DNA from: Ectothiorhodospiraceae bacterium BW-2
GTDB lineage: Bacteria > Pseudomonadota > Gammaproteobacteria > Thiohalomonadales > Thiohalomonadaceae
Assembly (NCBI GenBank): GCA_008375315.1
Contig: CP032507.1
Span: 3,372,071 to 3,436,070 of the forward strand
DNA: 64,000 nt
Reading direction: 5' to 3'
The position numbers and the translations under genes are program-made. Below are positions 37,920 to 45,781 of this stretch, piece after piece (position 1 is the stretch's first letter; each line of letters opens with the position of its first letter). The notes under the pieces are model-generated. The model saw nothing but the letters and a program-made list of their open reading frames with translations, did not search any database and was not told where the DNA came from.

Positions 37920-38082
37920 GCTAGCGGCGCACCGATTCAGTGCGCCATCCGGTTGTGACTGCTACGACTCTCTACCCTCTTCCCTCTCCCGACACTGCCG
38001 CCTGCCGAAATTTAGGGTGGCGATACCGCTGTAACGGTGCTATATTCTGAACTGGTTTTAGTGAATCTGAACAGAGTTTTTT

Positions 38083-38847
38083 ATGTCCTTTGCCCAATCT
38101 TTTGCCTTTACCCCTCCTGGCTGCGATAACTGTCTTCACGACAATCCACTCGACTTTGAGATTACCATGGCCTTTCAGCCGATTGTCGATATGCGCGATC
38201 GGACAATTTTGGCCTACGAAGCGCTAGTTCGCGGGACTCATGGCGAGGGGGCGGCAGAGGTGCTCTCCCGTGTTAATGAGAGTAATCGCTACACCTTCGA
38301 TCAGAGCTGTCGGATTAAGGCGATTGAGCTAGCGGCAGAGCTACAGATCGACTGCTATTTGAGCATTAACTTTCTGCCTAATGCCGTCTATCGCCCCGAA
38401 GCGTGTATTCGCGCCACAGTCGCCGCAGCGGAGTACTACCACTTTCCGTTAGAGGCGACTATCTTTGAGGTCTCCGAATCGGAACGGGTCATCGATCCGC
38501 ACCATCTACAAAATATCTTTAATGAGTACAAAAATCGGGGGCTAATGACCGCAATAGACGATTTTGGAGCCGGCTTTAGCGATCTACAGCTACTCAGCCG
38601 CTTTCAACCCCACTTTCTAAAGCTCGATATCGCCTTATGCCGTGGTATCGCCCAAGATCCAAAACTCTACCAAAAAACGGCTACCATCATCGCTACCGCC
38701 CAAGCGATGAAGATTGAAGTGATTGCTGAGGGGATTGAGAATCTAGCCGATCTAGAGCTGTTAATGGCGCTCGGCCTCTACTATTTTCAGGGGTATCTGT
38801 TTGCTCGTCCCGCGACAGAGGCGCTGCCCGAAGTTGACTTTAGCTAA
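38083..38847 (+). CDS. EAL-domain protein (probable cyclic-di-GMP phosphodiesterase)
   Basis: 254 residues. The catalytic motif is YEALVRG (EAL, near residue 46), followed by SINFLPNAVY, FEVSES, DDFGAGFSDLQLL (metal ligands) and EVIAEGIE (general base region), so it should be active. There is no membrane helix or other sensor domain. A short N-terminal CDNC pair near residue 16 might bind metal. A TATATT-like -10 sits near 38040 in the leader. Confidence 0.93.
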   Translation: MSFAQSFAFTPPGCDNCLHDNPLDFEITMAFQPIVDMRDRTILAYEALVRGTHGEGAAEVLSRVNESNRYTFDQSCRIKAIELAAELQIDCYLSINFLPNAVYRPEACIRATVAAAEYYHFPLEATIFEVSESERVIDPHHLQNIFNEYKNRGLMTAIDDFGAGFSDLQLLSRFQPHFLKLDIALCRGIAQDPKLYQKTATIIATAQAMKIEVIAEGIENLADLELLMALGLYYFQGYLFARPATEALPEVDFS

Positions 38848-38866
38848 CTGACACCCTAAACAGCGA

Positions 38867-40039
38867 CTACAGAACTCGGCTAAGCACCACTCGATGCTCA
38901 GTCGGCTCGTCAGTGTGGCCGATGCGCTGCACGAGGGTATGGTAGCCGGGGGCGCTGACCTCAACGGTATAGTTACCCGGTTCGAGTAACATCCCCGGTC
39001 GATATTTAGGCGTAATATTCATAATCCTAACCCGAGCCTCTTTGGGGGTTGGCAAGATGGTAAACGATGCCGGTTCGCCCACTAACTGCGACGACGCTGG
39101 AGCGCCAACCTCAGGCGAGGGTGCCGGCGACTTAAGTGGTGTTTCGACTGCGCTAACCTCCTCCGCTGGCGGGGGCGGCGGCTGTTCGACCGCTAGTGCA
39201 GAGGCTCGGTTCACTGCCTCCAGCGCTACCGCAGGTTGTGGCATCGACTGTAGATAGTGACGACTCAACTGCTGCGCTTGGGCAACCTGCATCACACTCA
39301 TACTACTCTCAAGCAGATTGCGCTTTTTGGCCGCATCTAGGCTACCCCCTATCGCCGCCAGATTGAACCAGTGGTAGGCCACTACCGCATCCTTTGGTGC
39401 CCCGATCCCCTTCATATACATCAGGCCTAGCCGCACCCGCGCCTGATTGTGGCCCTGCTCCGCCGCCTGTTGATACCAGCGGTGTGCCTTCGAATAGTCG
39501 CTAATCGTCTCCGGCCCTTGTCCATAGATCTCCCCCAGACGATACTGCGACTCAACCAGCCCCGCTTCGGCTGCTTTGGTGTACCAGAAGATCGCCTTTT
39601 CTAGGTCAACCTCCTCGGCCTTCCCCTCTTCATAGAAGGCACCTAAATTGTATTGCGCCACCACACTCCCCCGCTTCGCCGCTCGGGTGTACCACTCCAG
39701 CGCTAACGCGGAATCGGTCTCCACTCCCTTACCCCGATCATAGAGCAGCCCCAAATTGTTTTGCGCCTTAATACTCCCCTGTTGCGCCGCCTGTTGGTAC
39801 CAATAGAGCGCCTCGCTATCGGACTCCTCTAGCCCGAGACCATTATCGTAGATAAACCCTAGGTAGAACTGTGCGCTAACTTCCCCCTCTTGCGCTAACG
39901 GTTTAAAGAGATCAAACGACTGCAGATAGTCCCCTTGCCCATAGAGCGCTACCGCCTGCTCCAGATCCGCTATTAGCACGCTACTCCAGCACAACAGCCC
40001 CATTAGACCATATCGACTACGATTTATTCGCTGATTCAT
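38867..40039 (-). CDS. Sel1-repeat protein with a C-terminal PEGA domain
   Basis: About 390 residues from ATG 40039 (MNQRINRSRYGLMG), which gives a hydrophobic signal-like start; the longer frame has no similarity. At least five Sel1-type repeats (A-x-YNLGAFYEEG-like) cover about 40-250. A proline-rich linker follows, then a PEGA domain (LLEPGNYTVEVSAPGYHTLVQRI) at the end. Such proteins act as periplasmic scaffolds; the partner is unknown. Confidence 0.88.
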   Translation of the reverse strand: MNQRINRSRYGLMGLLCWSSVLIADLEQAVALYGQGDYLQSFDLFKPLAQEGEVSAQFYLGFIYDNGLGLEESDSEALYWYQQAAQQGSIKAQNNLGLLYDRGKGVETDSALALEWYTRAAKRGSVVAQYNLGAFYEEGKAEEVDLEKAIFWYTKAAEAGLVESQYRLGEIYGQGPETISDYSKAHRWYQQAAEQGHNQARVRLGLMYMKGIGAPKDAVVAYHWFNLAAIGGSLDAAKKRNLLESSMSVMQVAQAQQLSRHYLQSMPQPAVALEAVNRASALAVEQPPPPPAEEVSAVETPLKSPAPSPEVGAPASSQLVGEPASFTILPTPKEARVRIMNITPKYRPGMLLEPGNYTVEVSAPGYHTLVQRIGHTDEPTEHRVVLSRVL

Positions 40040-40062
40040 TAACAACCGCTCCCCTCTGCTAT

Positions 40063-40426
40063 TCAGACCATGCCACCGGCGGCGATTATACTTAAAATAG
40101 CCCCAATGATGAATAAGAGACTGTTCCTTGTTCCTAACCCTCCACTCCCCTCGCGACAATCTACGGGGTTGATGGTGCCAAACTGCTCCGCCGGCATCGG
40201 CTTAGCGATACCGTACCCCTGCCCAAAGTCACAATGTAACCGTTCACTCTCCCTCCTTCAGTTACCCGATATGAACAGGTTGTGAGTCAATCATCGCCAC
40301 CTTGAACGGCGGTAACTGCGCCAGATAGGCCCGCTCTGTCGCCGTTAATGGCAGCGCGACTGAGCCACCGCAGAGCCAGAACAGTAGCAGAAAGAGAAAA
40401 AAAGGTTGCATTGGGTATCGATTCAT
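40063..40426 (-). pseudogene. Remnant of a substrate-binding sensor/EAL protein
   Basis: The N-terminal piece starts at ATG 40426 with a signal peptide (FLFLLLFWLCGGSVA), then LTATERAYLAQLPPFKVAMI, which resembles the beginning of periplasmic solute-binding sensor domains. It stops at 40262. Immediately downstream another frame carries LHCDFGQGYGIAKPMPAEQF, the classic end of an EAL domain. The likely parent was a sensor-EAL protein that lost its centre by deletion. The 54-residue exported peptide could still be made. Confidence 0.65.
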
Positions 40427-40546
40427 CCCTACCATTGTAATCTCGATTGATTGCTTTTTGCTAACCCTACCCCCAAGATTGCGGGAGACTGTCCGCTACC
40501 ACAGCTATTAGCTTCATTATTATTTAACCAATAAAGGAGACCGGCC

Positions 40547-40729
40547 ATGAACGAGCAGTTACTGACAACAATGAAACAACAGTCGATCAACCGTTGGCTG
40601 ACTCATATTGTCGCGACCAACTGGCAGCCGATTTGGGAGGATGATAAAAGTAACGATGAGAGGTTGATCGAACAGGTGAAGACCTTCTTCTTTCAGCAGC
40701 GATTCCAGCACTACCAGCAGCGGCTCTAG
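40547..40729 (+). CDS. Small hypothetical protein, 60 residues
   Basis: AAAGGAGA lies 8 bases before the ATG, which supports translation. The protein is soluble and rich in glutamine and aromatic residues (NRWLTHIVATNWQPIW, FFFQQRFQHYQQ). I recognise no family. It begins a run of short same-strand genes leading to yciI, bolA and ppiC. Confidence 0.6.
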   Translation: MNEQLLTTMKQQSINRWLTHIVATNWQPIWEDDKSNDERLIEQVKTFFFQQRFQHYQQRL

Positions 40730-40758
40730 TGCTCCTCCTCTGCTCTACGGCCTAACTC

Positions 40759-40971
40759 ATGTTTCAATATTGGGGTATCTGTGGCGAGTGTCACTTTGAC
40801 GGCAAGCTCAACTTTAGCTACATTGATGGCGAAGATTATGACGATAGCGATGCCCTCGGCTATATGCTCGAACAGAGCTGCCCTAGCTGTGGTGCGATCG
40901 ATAACATCCTGATCCCGATGGAGGAGTATCTGACCATGACCACTACCCTCCGGACTCAATCAAGCCATTAA
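40759..40971 (+). CDS. Small zinc-ribbon-like protein
   Basis: 70 residues. Two cysteine pairs, CGEC (near 8-11) and CPSC (near 41-44), could bind one zinc ion. Acidic middle segment (DGEDYDDSD). No assigned family. It sits 29 bp after the preceding small gene and 18 bp before the YciI gene. Confidence 0.6.
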   Translation: MFQYWGICGECHFDGKLNFSYIDGEDYDDSDALGYMLEQSCPSCGAIDNILIPMEEYLTMTTTLRTQSSH

Positions 40972-40989
40972 AGGAGCAGTCACCAAACT

Positions 40990-41289
40990 ATGTGGTACGC
41001 CATTTTAAGCGAAGATACCCCCAACAGCCTGCCGCTGCGACAGCAGCACCGTCCGGCTCACTTAGCACGGCTCAATGAGCTACAGCAGCAGGGGCGCCTG
41101 CTAGTGGCCGGCCCCCATCCAGCTATCGATACCACCGACCCCGGTGAGGCCGGTTTTAGTGGCAGCTTGGTCATCGCCGAGTTCGACTCTCTGGAGGAGG
41201 CTCGGCACTGGGCCGATGCCGACCCCTATCTCATCGGCGGGGTCTATACCGATGTTGTCGTCAAACCCTTTAAGAAGGTACTACCATGA
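40990..41289 (+). CDS. YciI-family protein
   Basis: 99 residues. The start [28 protein letters not shown], the LLVAGPHP turn and the DPYLIGGVY segment are YciI family signatures, with the conserved His and Asp in the ferredoxin-like fold. Its role is uncertain. It overlaps bolA by 4 bp (ATGA). Confidence 0.92.
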   Translation: MWYAILSEDTPNSLPLRQQHRPAHLARLNELQQQGRLLVAGPHPAIDTTDPGEAGFSGSLVIAEFDSLEEARHWADADPYLIGGVYTDVVVKPFKKVLP

Positions 41290-41546
41290 GTGAACAGCGT
41301 GTTACCATGATTCGTGAACGGCTAGAGCGTGAATTTAGCCCCCAAGCGTTAGCGATTGTTGATGAGAGCCACCAACACGCCGGACACGCCAGTGCCGGAG
41401 GTGCCGGCCACTTTCGAGTCACCATCCGCGCCGATGCCTTCGAGGGCAAAACCACCCTTCAGCGCCACCGTATGGTCTATGCTGCCGTTGGTGATATGAT
41501 GCCGGAGGAGATTCACGCCCTAAGCATTGATGCCGATGCCCCCTAG
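41286..41546 (+). CDS. bolA: BolA-family protein
   Basis: 86 residues. [38 protein letters not shown] and [10 protein letters not shown] are the typical BolA motifs. The histidine-rich loop and the invariant R-H-R segment bind an Fe-S cluster with monothiol glutaredoxins in known members. Its place next to yciI and a PpiC chaperone matches other gammaproteobacteria. Confidence 0.93.
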   Translation: MSEQRVTMIRERLEREFSPQALAIVDESHQHAGHASAGGAGHFRVTIRADAFEGKTTLQRHRMVYAAVGDMMPEEIHALSIDADAP

Positions 41547-41590
41547 TGGGCCAACTTAACCTATCCACCCATAAACCACTCAGGAGATGT

Positions 41591-42370
41591 ATGAAAAAGA
41601 GTCTAATCGCCTTAGGTTGTAGCCTCGCCCTCTTTAGCGCCACCGCAACCGCCGCAGAAACTATTGTCGCCAAGATTAATGGCCAGACCATTCACCAAAG
41701 CGATCTACAGCAGTTCCAGCAATCGATGATAACGGTTAAGCAGCAGCAGATTGCCGATGAGCAGCTACTCGAAGCCTATATCAACCACCGCTTAATGCTC
41801 GATGCCGCCAAAGCGGAGAAGATTGCCGAGCTCGACACCTTTCAGCAGGCTCTGCAGGCGTTTGAAAACGAGCTGCTAAAACAGGAGCTACTGCAGAGCT
41901 ATCTGGAGAAAAATCCCCTCCCTGAGGCGGCCGTCAAAGCGCTCTACGAGGAGCAGAGCACCCAAATGGTCACCACCGAATTCAAAGCTCGCCACATTCT
42001 GGTAGAGGAGGAGGCCAAAGCGAAAGAGCTCATTACCGAACTCGATAAGGGGGCCGACTTCGCCGAACTAGCCAAAACGCACTCAATAGGCCCGACCGGC
42101 AAACGAGGAGGAGATTTAGGCTGGTTTGCCGCTAAGCAGATGGTAGCCCCCTTCTCTGAGGCGGTTGCCACGATGGAGAGGGGCAAATATAGCCAAACAC
42201 CCGTCAAAACCCAGTTCGGATGGCATGTGATCTTGCTCGAAGATAACCGCCAATCCGAACCCCCCACGCTAGAGCAGCTCCGTCCGAAGCTAGAACAGGC
42301 GCTCAATCAGCAACGAGTCTTCGCCTATATCCGCCAACTACGAGAAGCGGCTAAGATTGAGACCCCATAA
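41591..42370 (+). CDS. PpiC-type periplasmic peptidyl-prolyl isomerase
   Basis: 259 residues from ATG 41591, chosen because AGGAGATGT precedes it and a signal peptide follows (MKKSLIALGCSLALFSATATAA). SurA-like N-terminal helices (about 25-120) are followed by a parvulin domain (FKARHILVEEE to FGWHVILLED). It folds or chaperones exported proteins. The stop overlaps the TTG proposed as the start of the next gene. Confidence 0.92.
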   Translation: MKKSLIALGCSLALFSATATAAETIVAKINGQTIHQSDLQQFQQSMITVKQQQIADEQLLEAYINHRLMLDAAKAEKIAELDTFQQALQAFENELLKQELLQSYLEKNPLPEAAVKALYEEQSTQMVTTEFKARHILVEEEAKAKELITELDKGADFAELAKTHSIGPTGKRGGDLGWFAAKQMVAPFSEAVATMERGKYSQTPVKTQFGWHVILLEDNRQSEPPTLEQLRPKLEQALNQQRVFAYIRQLREAAKIETP

Positions 42371-43364
42371 ACGCCACATCAACTGTCCCCTACCATTGCG
42401 GCTAGGGGCAGTTCTGGCTCTCTTCACCCCTGCTTTCGCTGTCGCTTTCGAAACCGCACACTTAGCCGATATCGCCCCCGTGGCTCTCTTTAGTGCGCCA
42501 GCGCAAGTCTTAACTCAAACCTTAGCCACGCTCAGCGCCGAAGTCGGTGCTCGGGTTATCGAACTCCCCTACCGCGCCGGAGAGTCGATCGAGGCGGGCG
42601 AGGTGGTCGCCAAGCTTGACTGCCAAAAGTACCATATCGCCCTGCGCCAGCGGCGTGCCGAGATAAAACAGCTACAGGCACAGCTTGCATTTGCCCAAGA
42701 GCAGCTACAGCGGGCGCAGACCCTCTCTAGCAATATTTCGCGGGAAATAGAGCAGCAGCGCCAAACCACTCTAATCACGACCGAGGCGCAACTCGCGGCC
42801 AACCAAGCGGCACTGGAGCAGACACAACTCGACATTGATAACTGTCAAATTCGCACCCCCTATGACGCCACGCTCATTGAGCAGCTAGTCTCAGTTGGAG
42901 AGTTTGTGGCTCTCGGTCAGGGGGTTATTCGTCTTCAACAGCGTCAGTTCGATGAGGTGGAGGCGCAGATCCCCCCCCAACAGCTCAAGTCGCTACAGCA
43001 GAGTCGGCAGATCGAGTTTATTAGCCACGACACCCACTATCCGGTCGCTCTAAGAGCCGCGCTACCTGTGGTTACCCCCCAACAGCACAGTCGTCCGGTT
43101 CGATTGAGTTTTATCGCTAAGGCGGCCCTCTCCGGAAGCCACGGTCGCCTGCAGTGGCAGGGGGAGAGCCGTCTGCTACCGCCACGCTATCTTGCCCATT
43201 ACCAAACGCAGACGGGGCTGTTTATCCTCAATGCGGAGCGGATAGTCGAATTTATCGCCCTCCCCACCCCACTGTTAGGGCGAGCGGTTAGTGTTGAGCT
43301 AGCGGCTGATACTCTTATCATTATTGGCGATACCGATACCCTTCAGCCCGGCCCTCTCAAGTAA
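42357..43364 (+). CDS. HlyD/RND-type periplasmic adaptor protein
   Basis: 335 residues if started at TTG 42357, which overlaps the ppiC stop region; no ATG lies near the signal peptide (LGAVLALFTPAFAVAF). The lipoyl half-motifs (VIELPYRAGESIEAGEVVAKLD and IRTPYDATLIEQLVSVGEFV) flank a coiled-coil hairpin (about 95-160). No inner-membrane transporter or outer-membrane channel follows, since the next gene is convergent. The start codon call is uncertain. Confidence 0.8.
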   Translation: MRPHKRHINCPLPLRLGAVLALFTPAFAVAFETAHLADIAPVALFSAPAQVLTQTLATLSAEVGARVIELPYRAGESIEAGEVVAKLDCQKYHIALRQRRAEIKQLQAQLAFAQEQLQRAQTLSSNISREIEQQRQTTLITTEAQLAANQAALEQTQLDIDNCQIRTPYDATLIEQLVSVGEFVALGQGVIRLQQRQFDEVEAQIPPQQLKSLQQSRQIEFISHDTHYPVALRAALPVVTPQQHSRPVRLSFIAKAALSGSHGRLQWQGESRLLPPRYLAHYQTQTGLFILNAERIVEFIALPTPLLGRAVSVELAADTLIIIGDTDTLQPGPLK

Positions 43365-44247
43365 CGGCTTTCAACGACTCAATTAACTCATCTAGTTTGC
43401 CACTAGCGCGAAAGCCGGCGAGGGAGCTGTCGGTTCTTGCCTCATCGAGATAGGTCGCCGATAGCGACACCGCTTGCCGCAGATCCTCTAGCGCAGCATC
43501 ACACTGCTGTAGGGTTGAGTAGGTGCAGGCGCGTTGATAGTAGGCGTAGGGGTAGTTCTCATCGATCGATAGCGCCTGATTACAGAGGTTGAGCGCCCAC
43601 TCCGCCTCCCCTAACTCCAGTACCGTATCGGCCTTATAGGTGAGAGCTTCAATATCCTCCGGATTAATCGCTAAAATCTGATCATAAACCTCAATTTTGG
43701 CCTGTGGTGTCACCTCAATGCCGGAGCGCATCCATAACGAGTGGAGGGTATTGGTACGGGAGATCTCCTCCTGGGTAGAGATAATCTGCTCTGTTCTATC
43801 CCGCAGTGTCTGCTCCAGATCGACTAGCCGCCGCTGGTACTCTTCTGAAATTTGCACCACTTTGCGCTCTATCACCTCGTCCATCTTATTGCGAATATCG
43901 CGTAAAGAGCTCCAGCCAACTAGTGCCATAATCGATACGGCGGTGGCGATAAGATAGAAGATATTGTTAATCGTATCGGTCGCATAGCGAATGGTGCGGT
44001 CACTATTTTCAAGCCGACTACGAGCTAACTGCTCGACAAAGTCGGTACGCTGCTGCTGTAGTTCGGTACGCAGCTGTTTGAGCTCATCAAGGACATAGCG
44101 CTCGACAAAGGGGTTAAACAGCGGCTCTTCTAGCTGCTCAATCTCTGCCGCCGCCACACTATCGAGATCTCGATCCGACTCGGCAACCGCCAACACCGGC
44201 ACTATCCCTAGCCACAGCACCCATCCTAGCGCCCTTAGGCAGCGCAT
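43357..44247 (-). CDS. Membrane-anchored TPR protein
   Basis: 296 residues. A signal peptide (LGWVLWLGIVPVLAVA) is followed by a helical stretch, a membrane segment (INNIFYLIATAVSIMALVGW, about 92-112), a coiled coil, and at least two tetratricopeptide repeats near the end (IEVYDQILAINPEDIEALTY, ALNLCNQALSIDENYPYAYY). Its end overlaps the adaptor gene by 8 bp on the opposite strand. The start overlaps the aspartokinase stop by 13 bp, so it is translationally coupled. Confidence 0.8.
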   Translation of the reverse strand: MRCLRALGWVLWLGIVPVLAVAESDRDLDSVAAAEIEQLEEPLFNPFVERYVLDELKQLRTELQQQRTDFVEQLARSRLENSDRTIRYATDTINNIFYLIATAVSIMALVGWSSLRDIRNKMDEVIERKVVQISEEYQRRLVDLEQTLRDRTEQIISTQEEISRTNTLHSLWMRSGIEVTPQAKIEVYDQILAINPEDIEALTYKADTVLELGEAEWALNLCNQALSIDENYPYAYYQRACTYSTLQQCDAALEDLRQAVSLSATYLDEARTDSSLAGFRASGKLDELIESLKAVT

Positions 44248-45668
44248 ATCGCAGTTCCGTAGTCGTGTGGCTCAATTAGCTGGCTATGTAGCGCCTGCAC
44301 CGCTCCCTGATAGTCGTTACTATCGACGATAAACTGCATATCGACCTGCCGCATCGACTGGTGCATCGCTAATACACTAATCGAGCGCTCCGCTAGGGCG
44401 TTAACCGCCCGTGCTAGCAGCCCCGGAACCTGCATATCGCTGCCGATGGCCGAGACAATCGCCACCTTGCGATGGATAATATCGGCCCCCGGATAGAGCT
44501 CGCTGAGGGTGCTAATAATTCGCTTAACGGTCTTTAGATTACAGCTTAAAAAGTGGGTGAGGGTGTTAGCGTTACTATCTTTGGTGATAATTGGCGCTTT
44601 ATAGCGGCGAAAGATCTGCTGTACGCGCTGCTCGTACTCATCGATAATACCGACCATGTCTTGATCAAAGAGCTCAATCGCGTGCAGATGTTGCCGACCG
44701 GCGATAATTTCGACACACGGCTTATCGCTCACATAGTCGCCGGTAATGAGGGTTCCGCCATGCTCCGGCTCAAAGGTATTTTTCACCCGTAGCGGAATAC
44801 TCTGCTGCCTTAACCCCTTCGCGGCTCGGGGGTGAATCGCCTCCATGCCTAAATTAGCGAGCTGATCGGCCACATCGTAGTTGGTACGACCGATAGCAAC
44901 AACCGATGCTTGGCCCACAATGTTAGGATCGGCCGTACTTAAGTGGTACTCCTTATGAATAATCGCCTCCCGCGCCTCGGTGACCACTGCGATCCGGCTA
45001 AAAGTCATCTCACTATAGCCGCGATCAAAGCTGGCCATTAACCCCTCCCGACAGTGGGCGTAGCCGGTCACAATCGGCATCTCATAGTCGAGATCGATAT
45101 CGGCAAAGGCGCGGGTAATCACCTCATCAAGCGGTAGCATCTCGTCGGCGTGCCAGCCGGTTAAATCGACAAAGCGGGCATTAATTCCAACATTTTGCAG
45201 CAGATGGGCGGTATTCCAGCCGCTATGCGCCTCCCCTAGGCTAGCTAACATCTCCCGCACCCGCAGTAGATGGTCGGTCATGGCAAAGTGGCCATGCTGA
45301 CAGAGTGAGTAGAGGTTATCGAGCACCACTTCGGTGTCATCGAGCCGTTGGCCGATAAAACGGTTGGCCATCGCCAATTGGGCGCTATCGTCAAATAGCT
45401 CCTCGTTTAGATGCAACAGTTTATGGCGTAGCTGTATCAGCGCCTCGCGCCACGCCTGTTCGCTCTCGGCATTGGTGTAGAGGGCATAGATCCCTGGCTG
45501 GCCGCTCTTTTTGTGTTCGAGCAGATCGTTAGTGACCCCCGCATAGGCAGAGACGACAAAGATACGCTGGTAGAGGGTCTCACTACGCGGCTGGATAATG
45601 TTATTGTGGACGGCAGCAAAGTGACTCATTGAGGTGCCGCCGATCTTCTCGACAGTATGAGATCGCAT
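44235..45668 (-). CDS. ask: Aspartate kinase, ectoine-associated type
   Basis: 477 residues from ATG 45668, with AAGGTGA upstream. VEKIGGTSMSHFAAV is the nucleotide-binding start, and LYQRIFVVSAYAGVTNDLLEHKKSGQPG is characteristic of the Ask_Ect class, which usually accompanies ectABC. Two ACT-like regions fill the C-terminus (VAIVSAIGSDMQVPGLLARAV). It phosphorylates L-aspartate on the route to ectoine or lysine/threonine. No ectoine synthesis gene is present in this window, so that role is inferred from subtype alone. Confidence 0.88.
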   Translation of the reverse strand: MRSHTVEKIGGTSMSHFAAVHNNIIQPRSETLYQRIFVVSAYAGVTNDLLEHKKSGQPGIYALYTNAESEQAWREALIQLRHKLLHLNEELFDDSAQLAMANRFIGQRLDDTEVVLDNLYSLCQHGHFAMTDHLLRVREMLASLGEAHSGWNTAHLLQNVGINARFVDLTGWHADEMLPLDEVITRAFADIDLDYEMPIVTGYAHCREGLMASFDRGYSEMTFSRIAVVTEAREAIIHKEYHLSTADPNIVGQASVVAIGRTNYDVADQLANLGMEAIHPRAAKGLRQQSIPLRVKNTFEPEHGGTLITGDYVSDKPCVEIIAGRQHLHAIELFDQDMVGIIDEYEQRVQQIFRRYKAPIITKDSNANTLTHFLSCNLKTVKRIISTLSELYPGADIIHRKVAIVSAIGSDMQVPGLLARAVNALAERSISVLAMHQSMRQVDMQFIVDSNDYQGAVQALHSQLIEPHDYGTAICAA

Positions 45669-45781
45669 CGTTATTTCACCTTTCCTTTATTGTCTAAAGG
45701 GGGAGCAACTTAGCACACAAACCGTTTGTACTCAAAATATTTTTCTGTGCGAACACCGTATCCTTAGGCAATTTTTATCTT

